From positions 1 to 64,000 of the forward strand of contig JAUSNO010000025.1 in assembly GCA_030645915.1 (NCBI GenBank): a stretch of DNA of 64,000 nt. The letters run 5' to 3'. The position numbers and the translations under genes were made by a program. Positions 34,981-42,798 of the stretch are shown one piece after another. Source of the DNA: Undibacterium sp. (GTDB taxonomy: Bacteria; Pseudomonadota; Gammaproteobacteria; Burkholderiales; Burkholderiaceae_D). The notes beneath the pieces were generated by a model. That model saw only the letters and a list, made by a program, of their open reading frames with translations. It had not been told where the DNA came from and did no database searches. Each line of letters starts with the position of its first letter. Within the stretch, counting starts at the first letter, position 1.

Positions 34981-37256
34981 GCAAAGAGATGAGCAAGGAC
35001 GTGAACAAGGGGCTGCAATACAGCGTCGCAGTGCGCGCCTTGTGCGAATTCACCGCAAAGCAAGGTGATCTGGATTTGCGCTTCACGCCCTCGCCGTCGG
35101 CGCAGGAAGGCATCGCCGGCCACGCGCAGGTGAGCGCACGCCGCAGCGACAGTTACCAGCGCGAAGTCAGCCTCTCCGGCGAATTTAGTACGTTAAGGGT
35201 GCGCGGCCGCGCCGATGGCTACGACCCGGTGCGCAATCAGCTGGAAGAAATCAAGACCTTTCGCGGCGAGCTCAATGCCATGCCGGACAACCATCGCCAG
35301 CTGCATTGGGCGCAGGCCAAAGTGTATGGACATTTGCTGTGTCAGAAGCTGGGGCTGAACAGTCTGCATGTCGCGCTGGTGTATTTCGATATCGGCAGCC
35401 AGAAAGAAACCGTGCTGCAGGAAGAGCACTCGGCTGACGCGCTGCGCCACTACTTCGAACTATTGTGCGGCCGTTTCCTGCAATGGGCCGAACAGGAAAT
35501 CTTTCACCGTCGCGCCCGCGATCTTGCGCTGACGCAGATGGCATTTCCCCATCCGACTTTTCGGCCTGGCCAGCGCCAACTGGCCGAGGCCATGTACAAG
35601 GCCAGCAACCGCGGCTGCGCGCTGCTGGCGCAAGCGCCTACCGGCATAGGCAAGACCATAGGCAGCCTGTTCCCCATGCTCAAGGCCAGCGCCGTACATC
35701 AGCTCGACAAAATATTTTTTCTGGCCGCCAAAACTTCCGGCCGCCAGCTGGCGCTTGATGCGCTATCGACCATCAAGCGCAGCGCGCCGGGCTTGCCCTT
35801 GCGCGTGCTGGAGCTGGTCGCCAAAACCACCGCCTGCGAATATCCCGACAAGGCCTGTCATGGCGATTCCTGTCCGCTCGCCAAGGGTTTTTATGACCGC
35901 CTGCCGGCTGCACGCAGCGCCGCTCTACAGGTCAATATTCTGGACAAGGCAAGCCTGCGCGAGCTGGCCCTGGCGCATCAGGTTTGCCCCTATTACCTCA
36001 GCTCAGAACTGGCGCGCTGGTCTGACGTGATCGTCGGCGACTACAACTATTATTTCGACATCAGCGCCCTGCTGTATGGCTTGACGATGGCCAACGACTG
36101 GCGCGTCGGCGTGCTGGTGGACGAGGCGCACAATATGGTGGCGCGGGCGCGCAGCATGTACTCGGCAGAACTCAATCACCTTAGCCTGAAGTCGCTGCGC
36201 AAGCATGCGCCGGCCAAGCTAAAAAAAACGCTGGATAAGCTGCACCGGCAGTGGGCGCAACTGGAAAAGAATCAAGAATCCGACTACCAGGTCTATCCCA
36301 AGCTACCGGACAAATTCATGCAGGTTTTGCAGGCTAGTTGCAACCACATAGGCGAGTATTTTGCCGATCATCCCGGTGCCGTTGATGCCGAATTGCAGCG
36401 CTTCTATTTCGATGCCTTGCTGTTTGCCAAATTGGCCGAGAGCTTTGCCGATCATTCGCTGTTTGACATCAGCAAGGACGCCCATGCCTCCGTGCTCTGC
36501 ATCAGAAATATCGTCCCCGCGCCGTTTTTAAAACCGCGCTTCGCGGCCAGCCACAGCACGGCCTTATTCTCTGCCACGCTCAGTCCGTGGAACTATTATT
36601 GCGATCTACTGGGCATGCCGGACAATACCGCCTGGGTCGATGTCGACTCGCCGTTTGAAGCGCAACAGCTAGCGGTGCAAGTGGTCAAGACCATCTCCAC
36701 CAGATTCCAGCATCGCGAGCAATCGCTGGCACCGATAGTCGATTTGATGGCGCAACAATATGCCGCGCAGGCCGGCAATTACTTGGCGTTTTTCAGCAGC
36801 TTCGACTACATGGAAAAGGTCGCCGCGCTATTTGTCGAGCGCCATCCACAGATCCCGGTGTGGCAGCAAACCAGGCGCATGGACGAAGCGGGACGCGAGC
36901 AATTTCTGGCGCGCTTTAGCAGCGACAGTTGCGGCATCGGTTTTGTCGTACTCGGCGGTTCGTTTGGCGAAGGCATAGACCTGCCCGGCGCACGCCTGAT
37001 CGGCGCCTTTATCGCTACCCTAGGCCTGCCGCAGATCAACACTATCAACGAACAGATCAGGCAACGCATGCAGCAAATCTTTGGCGCAGGCTACGACTAC
37101 ACCTATCTGTATCCGGGCATACAGAAAGTCGTGCAAGCCGCCGGCCGCGTCATCCGCACAGAAACCGACCGCGGCGTGATCTACCTGATCGACGACAGGT
37201 TCGCCCGGCCTGAAGTCATGCAATTGCTGCCGAGCTGGTGGGAGGTAAAATCGTAA
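34977..37256 (+). CDS. Nuclease-helicase of the DinG/XPD family
   Basis: A 759-residue DNA repair helicase. Residues of about 75-175 form a RecB-like PD-(D/E)xK nuclease: GRAD80, E91-I-K93 and Q113xxxY117. Walker A APTGIGKT is at 220-227 and DEAH at 382-385. C287, C294, C299 and C337 form an iron-sulfur cluster like that of XPD. The C-terminal helicase half ends with QAAGRVIRTETDRG. The GTG start overlaps the FAN1 stop by four bases (GTGA). Nuclease and 5'-3' helicase in one chain fit crosslink or replication-fork repair with FAN1. Confidence 0.88.
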   Translation: MSKEMSKDVNKGLQYSVAVRALCEFTAKQGDLDLRFTPSPSAQEGIAGHAQVSARRSDSYQREVSLSGEFSTLRVRGRADGYDPVRNQLEEIKTFRGELNAMPDNHRQLHWAQAKVYGHLLCQKLGLNSLHVALVYFDIGSQKETVLQEEHSADALRHYFELLCGRFLQWAEQEIFHRRARDLALTQMAFPHPTFRPGQRQLAEAMYKASNRGCALLAQAPTGIGKTIGSLFPMLKASAVHQLDKIFFLAAKTSGRQLALDALSTIKRSAPGLPLRVLELVAKTTACEYPDKACHGDSCPLAKGFYDRLPAARSAALQVNILDKASLRELALAHQVCPYYLSSELARWSDVIVGDYNYYFDISALLYGLTMANDWRVGVLVDEAHNMVARARSMYSAELNHLSLKSLRKHAPAKLKKTLDKLHRQWAQLEKNQESDYQVYPKLPDKFMQVLQASCNHIGEYFADHPGAVDAELQRFYFDALLFAKLAESFADHSLFDISKDAHASVLCIRNIVPAPFLKPRFAASHSTALFSATLSPWNYYCDLLGMPDNTAWVDVDSPFEAQQLAVQVVKTISTRFQHREQSLAPIVDLMAQQYAAQAGNYLAFFSSFDYMEKVAALFVERHPQIPVWQQTRRMDEAGREQFLARFSSDSCGIGFVVLGGSFGEGIDLPGARLIGAFIATLGLPQINTINEQIRQRMQQIFGAGYDYTYLYPGIQKVVQAAGRVIRTETDRGVIYLIDDRFARPEVMQLLPSWWEVKS

Positions 37257-37294
37257 TGTCATTTCAAGCAGGCCGCCAGCACGCACGAGGCGGA

Positions 37295-37352
37295 GCGCCC
37301 TCTCCATGCGGGTTTGCGGGCATATAGGCTGGAAACCCGCATGGATGGTGCG
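37295..37352 (+). repeat. Palindromic repeat, copy 7
   Basis: The arms CTCCATGCGGGTTT and AAACCCGCATGGATGGTGCG pair well around a loop with GCATATAGGC. It is between convergent genes. The outer left base is altered relative to the other copies. Confidence 0.75.
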
Positions 37353-37384
37353 TTCTGGGCTAGTGCCATATTAAATTTTTCTGA

Positions 37385-37927
37385 TTATTCGAACATATCG
37401 CGCGCAGATACGGCGCACTGATCGCGAATTGTTTCATATACGATCTTGTCAGCATCGGAGTAACAACAAAAAACAATCTCCTTCAGCGACGAACCGAGCT
37501 CGATGAATTCAAGCACAGTGGCAACCGCTATCTGCGCCGCCTGCGCTATCGGGTAAGCATAAATCCCCGTACTGATAGAAGGAAACGCAATCGAGGTCAA
37601 ATTTTTTGATACGGCAATTTCCAAGGATTGTCGATAACACGAGCGCAGCAATTCTGTCTCACCGCCATCGCCGCCGCGCCAGACCGGCCCTACGGTATGA
37701 ATGATAAATCGCGCGGGCAACAAATACCCCTTGGTTATTTTTGCCTCGCCGGTTTTGCAACTGGACAGAAGCCGACATTCATGCAACAGATCTGGCCCCG
37801 CCGCACGATGAATCGCGCCATCAACGCCACCACCGCCGAGTAGGGAGGAATTAGCTGCGTTAACTATCGCATCTACCGCTAATTTGGTGATGTCACCTTT
37901 GATAATTTTTATCACGACTTGGCTCAT
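37385..37927 (-). CDS. ymdB: Macro-domain O-acetyl-ADP-ribose deacetylase
   Basis: A 180-residue macro-domain protein. The signatures are [31 protein letters not shown], given here in two halves as [16 protein letters not shown] and [14 protein letters not shown], and [14 protein letters not shown]. It would hydrolyse O-acetyl-ADP-ribose or remove ADP-ribose from proteins. E. coli YmdB is the closest remembered relative. It sits next to an NrtR-controlled NAD locus, a fitting neighbour because its substrate comes from NAD. Confidence 0.9.
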   Translation of the reverse strand: MSQVVIKIIKGDITKLAVDAIVNAANSSLLGGGGVDGAIHRAAGPDLLHECRLLSSCKTGEAKITKGYLLPARFIIHTVGPVWRGGDGGETELLRSCYRQSLEIAVSKNLTSIAFPSISTGIYAYPIAQAAQIAVATVLEFIELGSSLKEIVFCCYSDADKIVYETIRDQCAVSARDMFE

Positions 37928-38143
37928 GGTCTTTCACTTTCCGAATTAATTAACCAGCTTCTTATCCATGCAAATCGGGCTTCGATCTTTTTGCTTGCAT
38001 TCGTCGCGTAGTTTTTTGCGACCATTGGCGGGCAAGGATATGCAGCGCCTGTCCTTAAACCGCATAGTTTTCTACTGTCTTTTCTCTTGAGTGAGGGCAT
38101 TGTAGATCCACTATAGTTTACTTATTTTTAAATGACAACTAAC

Positions 38144-38164
38144 TTAGTGATGAATTTGCACTAA
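38144..38164. promoter_or_regulatory. Candidate NrtR operator before nrtR
   Basis: A 21-bp inverted repeat with arms TTAGTG and CACTAA and a nine-base centre, about 50 bases before the nrtR start. A 21-bp site of the same design precedes the pncA-like stub at 40833-40853. Confidence 0.65.
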
Positions 38165-38216
38165 TCTTATTATCGGCTTACAATCGACGCCATTATCGCT
38201 ATCAAAAATATGACCC

Positions 38217-38969
38217 ATGAGCAACGCCAAGCAAAGCGAAAAAGAATTTCTGCGCACCTACAATATCCATGATTATGAAGTACCACTGACCAGCGTTGAT
38301 CTGGCGATATTTACGATTAAGGATCAGCTCTTGCAGGTCTTGCTGGTGAAGCGCGGCGATCATCCGTTCAAGGGCAAGTGGTGTTTGCCTGGCGGGTTTA
38401 TTGACATTCATCATGACGCCGATCTCGATGCCGCAGCCTTGCGCACACTGCGCGAGAAGACCGGGGTTGACGCACCTTACCTGGAGCAGCTGCAGGGCTT
38501 TGGCAGTGGCGTGCGTGATCCGCGCGGCTGGTCCACTACCTTTGTGTATTTTGCCTTGATATCTTCCGATCAGATCGACTTGATCCACGGCGGTAATGCC
38601 GATGCGGTCCGCTGGTGTGCTATCGATGATCAGAATGTTATTCCGCCATTGGCGTTTGACCATAAACCGATCCTGGAAGTCGCGCTGCAACGCCTGCGCA
38701 ACAAAGTGGAATACACCTCTCTGCCCGCGCACTTGCTGCCGGAAGAATTTACGCTGACCGAATTGCAGCAGGTCTACCAGATCGTACTCGGTCGCCTGGT
38801 CGACAAAAGCGCGTTTCGCAAGCGCATCAGGGAAGGTGATTTTCTTGAAGAGCTGGAAGGAAAATGGCGCTATGGCAGCAATCGCCCCGCTCAGCTACAT
38901 CGCCTGCGCAAAGGACAAGACACCGTGTACTTTAGCCGACTCATGAGTGGTGAAACAAGTGCAAAGTAG
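38217..38969 (+). CDS. nrtR: NrtR-type Nudix-related transcriptional regulator
   Basis: A 250-residue protein. A Nudix fold spans about 20-160, but its box is degenerate: the first catalytic Glu is replaced in GFIDIHHDADLDAAALRTLREKTG, as in NrtR repressors that bind ADP-ribose rather than hydrolyse it. The C-terminal winged helix spans about 170-240 (FTLTELQQVYQIVLGRLVDKSAFRKRI is its first half). It would repress NAD-salvage genes. The remains of such an operon lie 2 kb downstream, and a matching palindrome lies in its own promoter. Confidence 0.85.
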   Translation: MSNAKQSEKEFLRTYNIHDYEVPLTSVDLAIFTIKDQLLQVLLVKRGDHPFKGKWCLPGGFIDIHHDADLDAAALRTLREKTGVDAPYLEQLQGFGSGVRDPRGWSTTFVYFALISSDQIDLIHGGNADAVRWCAIDDQNVIPPLAFDHKPILEVALQRLRNKVEYTSLPAHLLPEEFTLTELQQVYQIVLGRLVDKSAFRKRIREGDFLEELEGKWRYGSNRPAQLHRLRKGQDTVYFSRLMSGETSAK

Positions 38970-39307
38970 CTTGGCTGGTGTGTGCCGATTCGCTTTAAAC
39001 TTGCAACACGTTTGCGCATGAAAGCAGCCGGGTATTGGTAATCCGCGTTATGCGCCGCGAATAGCCGCTGAGGGGCGAAAGCTGCCCTTCAAGGTTTATA
39101 TTAATTTTGTCAATTTTATTAGTAGAGTGAAATCAAATAGCAATGATGCTTTTCACGATTTATTTTATGCCCTGTAAAAGCAGGACATTTTCTTGAAAGC
39201 ACAGCTGCAAGCATGTTTTGAGAGTTTCCTCTCGAAATGTTATGCGACAATCGTCCGATTTCCCCGTCACGGGAACGGACATATCTAGTTAGACCACTTT
39301 GAAAAGC
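38970..39307. other. Intergenic region with integron-like hairpins
   Basis: The region holds no credible gene. Two 8-base GTTATGCG motifs stand at 39047 and 39239. The 3' end carries a short attC-like hairpin described separately. Confidence 0.4.
39239..39294 (+). other. Putative attC-like site ahead of the DUF2071 cassette
   Basis: A stem GTCCG...CGGAC (39253-39257, 39276-39280) with inner TTTCCC/GGGAA, followed by the integron core GTTAGAC at 39288-39294. The left inverse core is not clear, so this may be only the right half of a site. The core is exactly complementary to the inverse core at the far end of the DUF2071 gene, as expected for a cassette boundary. Confidence 0.5.
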
Positions 39308-40102
39308 ATGCAAGCCAAGCTCAAAATCACCGATCTTCTTCACCCACGTCCTACACCATCTGGCATTGATGTGCTATGCAAACTCCAGCACTTTGCGATC
39401 ATTACGTATGCTTTTGATCCAGCACGATTTGATGGCGTTATGCCCAGTCGATTCAAGCTCGACACTGTGCTTATAGACGACTGCGAGAAGGCTTTGATCT
39501 CCGTCGTACCTTTTATTGATGTTGACTTTACCTCTGCAGTATTTCCCTTTCCCAAGTTCAAAATGGGGCAGACCAATTACCGCATCTATATTGAAGATAC
39601 ACACACAAACGAGAAATGCGTTTGGTTTTTGGGAACAACGCTTGATTCCTGGACACGAGTCATCCCGCACAATGTGTGGAATCTGCCGTGGTACTCCGGC
39701 AATGTAATGTTTGATTGCGTACAAGCTGAAAATGGCACTTACACAAAGTACATCATGGAGACAAAGGCCAGCTGGGCTCCGGCCAAAGTCAAACTTTTTG
39801 AAACTCCTACAAATGAGCTTAGCCTTCAAGGTTTCCCTGACAACGAAACGGGGCTCGCTTTCCTGACTCATCCACTTCGTGGCTACTACCACAGGCGAGA
39901 TGGTAAGCTAGGCACCTATCATGTGTGGCACAAGCAACTTGACGTCGCTCCAGCCCGCCTGGCTGAAGCCAACTTCGGTCTTCTTAAGCGATTGGGACTT
40001 GTAACGCTTGAAGAGCAACAATACCCTCACAGCGTCTTACTGGAGCCGATGAATGAGTTCACCATCTATCTACCTCCAAAGATTCTTGACACAGTGGTCT
40101 AA
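39308..40102 (+). CDS. DUF2071 (YqjF-like) domain protein in a gene cassette
   Basis: A 264-residue protein of the DUF2071 family, function unknown. It has the motif CKLQHFAIITYAFDPARFDGVMP near the N-terminus, WNLPWYSG in the middle and LLEPMNEFTIYLPPK at the end. The stop codon TAA lies inside the inverse core of the following attC site, a typical trait of integron cassettes. The start codon is not preceded by a good ribosome site. Base composition is more even than in core genes. Confidence 0.8.
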   Translation: MQAKLKITDLLHPRPTPSGIDVLCKLQHFAIITYAFDPARFDGVMPSRFKLDTVLIDDCEKALISVVPFIDVDFTSAVFPFPKFKMGQTNYRIYIEDTHTNEKCVWFLGTTLDSWTRVIPHNVWNLPWYSGNVMFDCVQAENGTYTKYIMETKASWAPAKVKLFETPTNELSLQGFPDNETGLAFLTHPLRGYYHRRDGKLGTYHVWHKQLDVAPARLAEANFGLLKRLGLVTLEEQQYPHSVLLEPMNEFTIYLPPKILDTVV

Positions 40103-40187
40103 CTAATCATTCAAGCGGACAGCCGGCCCGAAATTTGTTTAAACTGAGCTTACTCTCGGAGGCTGCCGCTTAATTCAATCGTAAGAA
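40097..40187 (+). other. attC recombination site of the DUF2071 cassette
   Basis: The inverse core GTCTAAC (40097-40103) is followed by TCAAGCGGACAGCC. The far side is GGCTGCCGCTTAATTCAAT, and a degenerate core GTAAGAA ends it. The two sides pair as an imperfect hairpin of about 90 bases, in the attC size range. GTCTAAC is the exact reverse complement of GTTAGAC at 39288, so cassette start and end match. Confidence 0.75.
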
Positions 40188-40191
40188 TCAG

Positions 40192-40539
40192 ATGATTACA
40201 CTTGATGATTCAAAATGGGTAAAGCTAGCGATGATTGAATTTCCGCTTGGTTCCGAGACGGACGACGAACTCTTTCGCAGACTGAAGGCGGAAGTTCTCG
40301 CAATGGGCGGAACGATTAGGGAGAAGGATTGGGCTGTTGGCGGATCTCAGGAAGTCATTACTTATGCGATCTCATTGCCGCAAGGCGAAATTGAGGCTAT
40401 CTCGGAAACCTATGTTGGCTTGTCGCTGCGTGGCGAAGAAAGCGTTGTTAGTATTCTGTTGCAACGCGTCCTGCCCAACCAAGCAAATACTCAATTAACA
40501 CGGACGCGCAAAAGCGCATTAGTTATTTTTGATCGTTAA
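40192..40539 (+). CDS. Hypothetical 115-residue protein after the attC site
   Basis: A small soluble protein, no family recognised. It has strands near VKLAMIEFPLG and EVITYAISLPQGEIEAISETYVGLSL, and a basic C-terminus (TRTRKSALVIFDR). The ATG begins four bases after the attC core, as the second cassette in the array would. No attC site follows, so the right end of this cassette is lost or decayed. Confidence 0.6.
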   Translation: MITLDDSKWVKLAMIEFPLGSETDDELFRRLKAEVLAMGGTIREKDWAVGGSQEVITYAISLPQGEIEAISETYVGLSLRGEESVVSILLQRVLPNQANTQLTRTRKSALVIFDR

Positions 40540-40718
40540 AACCCCTTTTTTTTGAGTAGTGACGTCTCCTTTCAGTCTTTTTCCGTCCATCTATTTGTGC
40601 AGAAATACATTATTTCTGCCTTTGCCTTGGCAGACAAGTCACTTGTTCCGCTTGATGCTTCGCAATACAAATTTGCACACACGATGAGAACTCAGAGTTA
40701 ATTTAAGCACCACGCCAG

Positions 40719-40779
40719 CACGCATTATCCATGCGCCTTTCCAGCCTATATGCTCGTAACCCCGCATGGATAGTGCGTG
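40719..40779 (-). repeat. 61-bp palindromic repeat, copy 8 (inverted)
   Basis: Read on the minus strand it opens CACGCACTATCCATGCGGGG with a loop containing GCATATAGGCTGG, like copies 7 and 9, so it is inverted relative to them. It lies before the NrtR-like site of the pncA-like stub. Confidence 0.8.
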
Positions 40780-40832
40780 TTGGCGGTGCTGCTTGAGAGA
40801 ATTTCAGTCCTCTTAAAAATAATTTACATTAC

Positions 40833-40853
40833 TTAGTTGCGAAAACACACTAA
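40833..40853. promoter_or_regulatory. Candidate NrtR operator before the pncA-like stub
   Basis: A 21-bp inverted repeat with CTTAGT/ACTAAG arms (one base wider than the site at 38144). Both sites read TTAGT at one end and CACTAA at the other with the same overall length. It stands 43 bases before the stub's ATG. Confidence 0.65.
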
Positions 40854-40895
40854 GCATCCTACAATGAAATCACTCATCAAAAAAAAGGACGAGAG

Positions 40896-41042
40896 ATGAA
40901 ACGCAATTTACATTTATTGATTATCGATCCGCAGAATGATTTTTGTGATTTGCCTGCTGGCTATCTGCCGGCAGATCAGACGCTGCCCGCCTTGCCGGTC
41001 ACTGGTGCGCATGCTGATAGCAGCACGCGAAGATACGATTAG
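40896..41042 (+). pseudogene. pncA: Truncated nicotinamidase/isochorismatase-like gene, 5' part only
   Basis: The first 40 residues match the start of isochorismatase-fold nicotinamidases: LHLLIIDPQNDFCDLP, then PALPVTGAHAD, with the catalytic Asp in IDPQNDF. After codon 41 the sequence turns foreign and a stop is reached at codon 49. A good ribosome site (GGACGAGAG) and the operator remain. Nicotinamidase feeds nicotinic acid to NAD, which fits the nrtR-nadM context. Confidence 0.75.
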
Positions 41043-41063
41043 TTATGCGTCATCGTATCTTCG
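41028..41063. repeat. Perfect 12-bp inverted repeat at the insertion edge
   Basis: Arms CGAAGATACGAT (41028-41039) and ATCGTATCTTCG (41052-41063) around a 12-base loop that contains GTTATGC. It is at the left edge of the block that broke pncA. No T run follows. It could be an element terminus or an operator of the following gene. Confidence 0.6.
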
Positions 41064-41125
41064 TGGACTGAACTACGTAATTGGCTCGCGAAGCGATAAT
41101 CAACTGCATCTTATGGGAGTACTTT

Positions 41126-41998
41126 ATGGAATATCCGGATGACCAGACCAGAGAGCAATGGCTCACAAAGTGCGAAGAAAATCGAAATCCGTTCTATGCT
41201 CATCCGAAGAATCCAAATCAACACATTTGGCGATATATGGATTTCGCCAAATTTGTGGCATTGATTGATTCAAGTGAACTTTATTTCCCCTGCGCAGAAA
41301 ATTTCGACGACCGTTTCGAGGGGTCAATATCTAAAGAAAATATCCGTCGCTTGCCTTCGCAAATTGAAGAGAATGTACAGCAATTTCCGATAGATATGAG
41401 AGATAAAATGAGCATTGCGCACAAACAATTTTCTGAAGTAAATTCATTGCATCTCGAATGGCAGCGGCATTGGACATACATTAGTTGCTGGCATATAAAT
41501 GATCAGGAATCCGCCGCGATGTGGAAACTTTACGCGGAAAGTAAACAAGCAATTGCGATCCAGTCGACATTTGAGCGACTAGACAAATGCCTCGATCCAC
41601 ATAGATATCCTCCACATAGTGAGCCGATGCTTGGAATGGTGAAGTATGTTGACTATACCGTCGACTTTATAGGACAACGTGATCATTTATCTGAATTTTT
41701 TCACAAACGTAAGTCATTTGCGCATGAACAAGAGGTTCGTGCAGTGATACAAGAATTACCTTTAATTCCGGTTGCATGGGATGACAATGGCAAAACGACC
41801 GGATCGCATTATGATAAAGAAAAACGACCCCTGGCAGGGAAATCTCTTAAAGTCAATCTTGACCAATTAATAGAAGGAATTTACGTTGCGCCAGGCGCAC
41901 CGCCGTGGCTTACTTCGCTGACCGAAAAAATCATTAATAAATACGATCTAAAGAAAGAGGTTCACAATTCTGCTTTAGATGGGAAACCACTTTACTGA
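41126..41998 (+). CDS. DUF2971 domain protein, inserted gene
   Basis: A 290-residue protein of the DUF2971 family, function unknown, often found in variable genome regions. The family core is visible: RYMDFAKFVALIDSSELYFPCAENFDDRFEG, written here in shorter form as YMDFAKFVALIDSSELYF, then FEGS, WHINDQESAAMWKLYAES and FHKRKSFAHEQEVRAVI. GGGAG lies before the ATG; an upstream TTG would add 15 residues. It is AT-rich and separates the halves of the NAD operon. Confidence 0.8.
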   Translation: MEYPDDQTREQWLTKCEENRNPFYAHPKNPNQHIWRYMDFAKFVALIDSSELYFPCAENFDDRFEGSISKENIRRLPSQIEENVQQFPIDMRDKMSIAHKQFSEVNSLHLEWQRHWTYISCWHINDQESAAMWKLYAESKQAIAIQSTFERLDKCLDPHRYPPHSEPMLGMVKYVDYTVDFIGQRDHLSEFFHKRKSFAHEQEVRAVIQELPLIPVAWDDNGKTTGSHYDKEKRPLAGKSLKVNLDQLIEGIYVAPGAPPWLTSLTEKIINKYDLKKEVHNSALDGKPLY

Positions 41999-42128
41999 AA
42001 TTTCGAAAACCGTAAGCCGCAATCAGTAGCGAGTAGATACTGATAGTAAAGCGAAATCGTAAACATGCTTGGGACAAACACATCTTGGCAAAACTCGTAT
42101 GTTAATGCCGCCCCCCCCCATTTCTCAT

Positions 42129-42785
42129 TGCAACATTGATGCCGAATTTATTGTTATCGATGACGGGCTCGATCTGGTGCAGCAATTTAGCAAGGGCTAT
42201 AGCCAGGCTTTCGATGCGCCCTTGCAAGGCTTGCCGCTGGAGAATTTGCAGGCGCGCATATGCGGCACTATCCTGATGGAATATTCCAATACCTTCGGCG
42301 CCTTGCTGATCACGACCGGCAACAAGAGCGAAATCTCGGTCGGTTATTGCACCCTGTATGGCGATACCAATGGCGGGCTGGGCCTGATCGGCGATCTGTA
42401 CAAGACCGAAGTGTATGACCTCGCGCGCCACGTGAACGAGCACGCCGGGCGCGAGATTATTCCCGCCGACGTTCTGACCAAGCCGCCTTCGGCCGAGCTG
42501 GCACCGGGGCAGAAAGATACCGACAGCCTGCCGCCGTATGAAGTACTCGATGAAATCCTCAAATGGCATATCGAAGGCAATAGATTACCCGGCAACGAGG
42601 CCGCCACGGCATTGCAACTGGTCAGCCATTTGCAGGCCAGCGAAGACGGGGAAAAAACCGTGCAGCGTATACTGGGCATGGTGGCGCGCAATGAATACAA
42701 ACGCCGCCAGGCACCGCCTATTATCCGCGTCCGTTCACGCGCATTCGGCAGCGGCCGCCAGATGCCGATTGCAGCAAAATACTAG
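42129..42785 (+). pseudogene. nadE: NAD synthetase, C-terminal fragment
   Basis: The last 218 residues of a glutamine-dependent NAD synthetase. Recognisable are ENLQARICGTILMEYSNTFG, TTGNKSEISVGYCTLYGD, KPPSAELAPGQKDTDSLPPYE and NEYKRRQAP. The glutaminase domain and the ATP-binding SGGxDS loop are missing, so it cannot be functional alone. Upstream lies a run of nine Cs and then the DUF2971 insertion. The frame itself is intact to the stop, so truncation appears recent. Confidence 0.85.
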
Positions 42786-42798
42786 AATAGGAAACGTC

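Noticed and set aside
42107-42119. Run of nine Cs as a possible programmed frameshift in nadE
   Set aside because: The upstream sequence is not nadE in any frame, so slippage would not restore the gene.
42102-42569. Minus-strand frame over the nadE fragment
   Set aside because: The plus strand matches NAD synthetase; the antisense frame has no family features.
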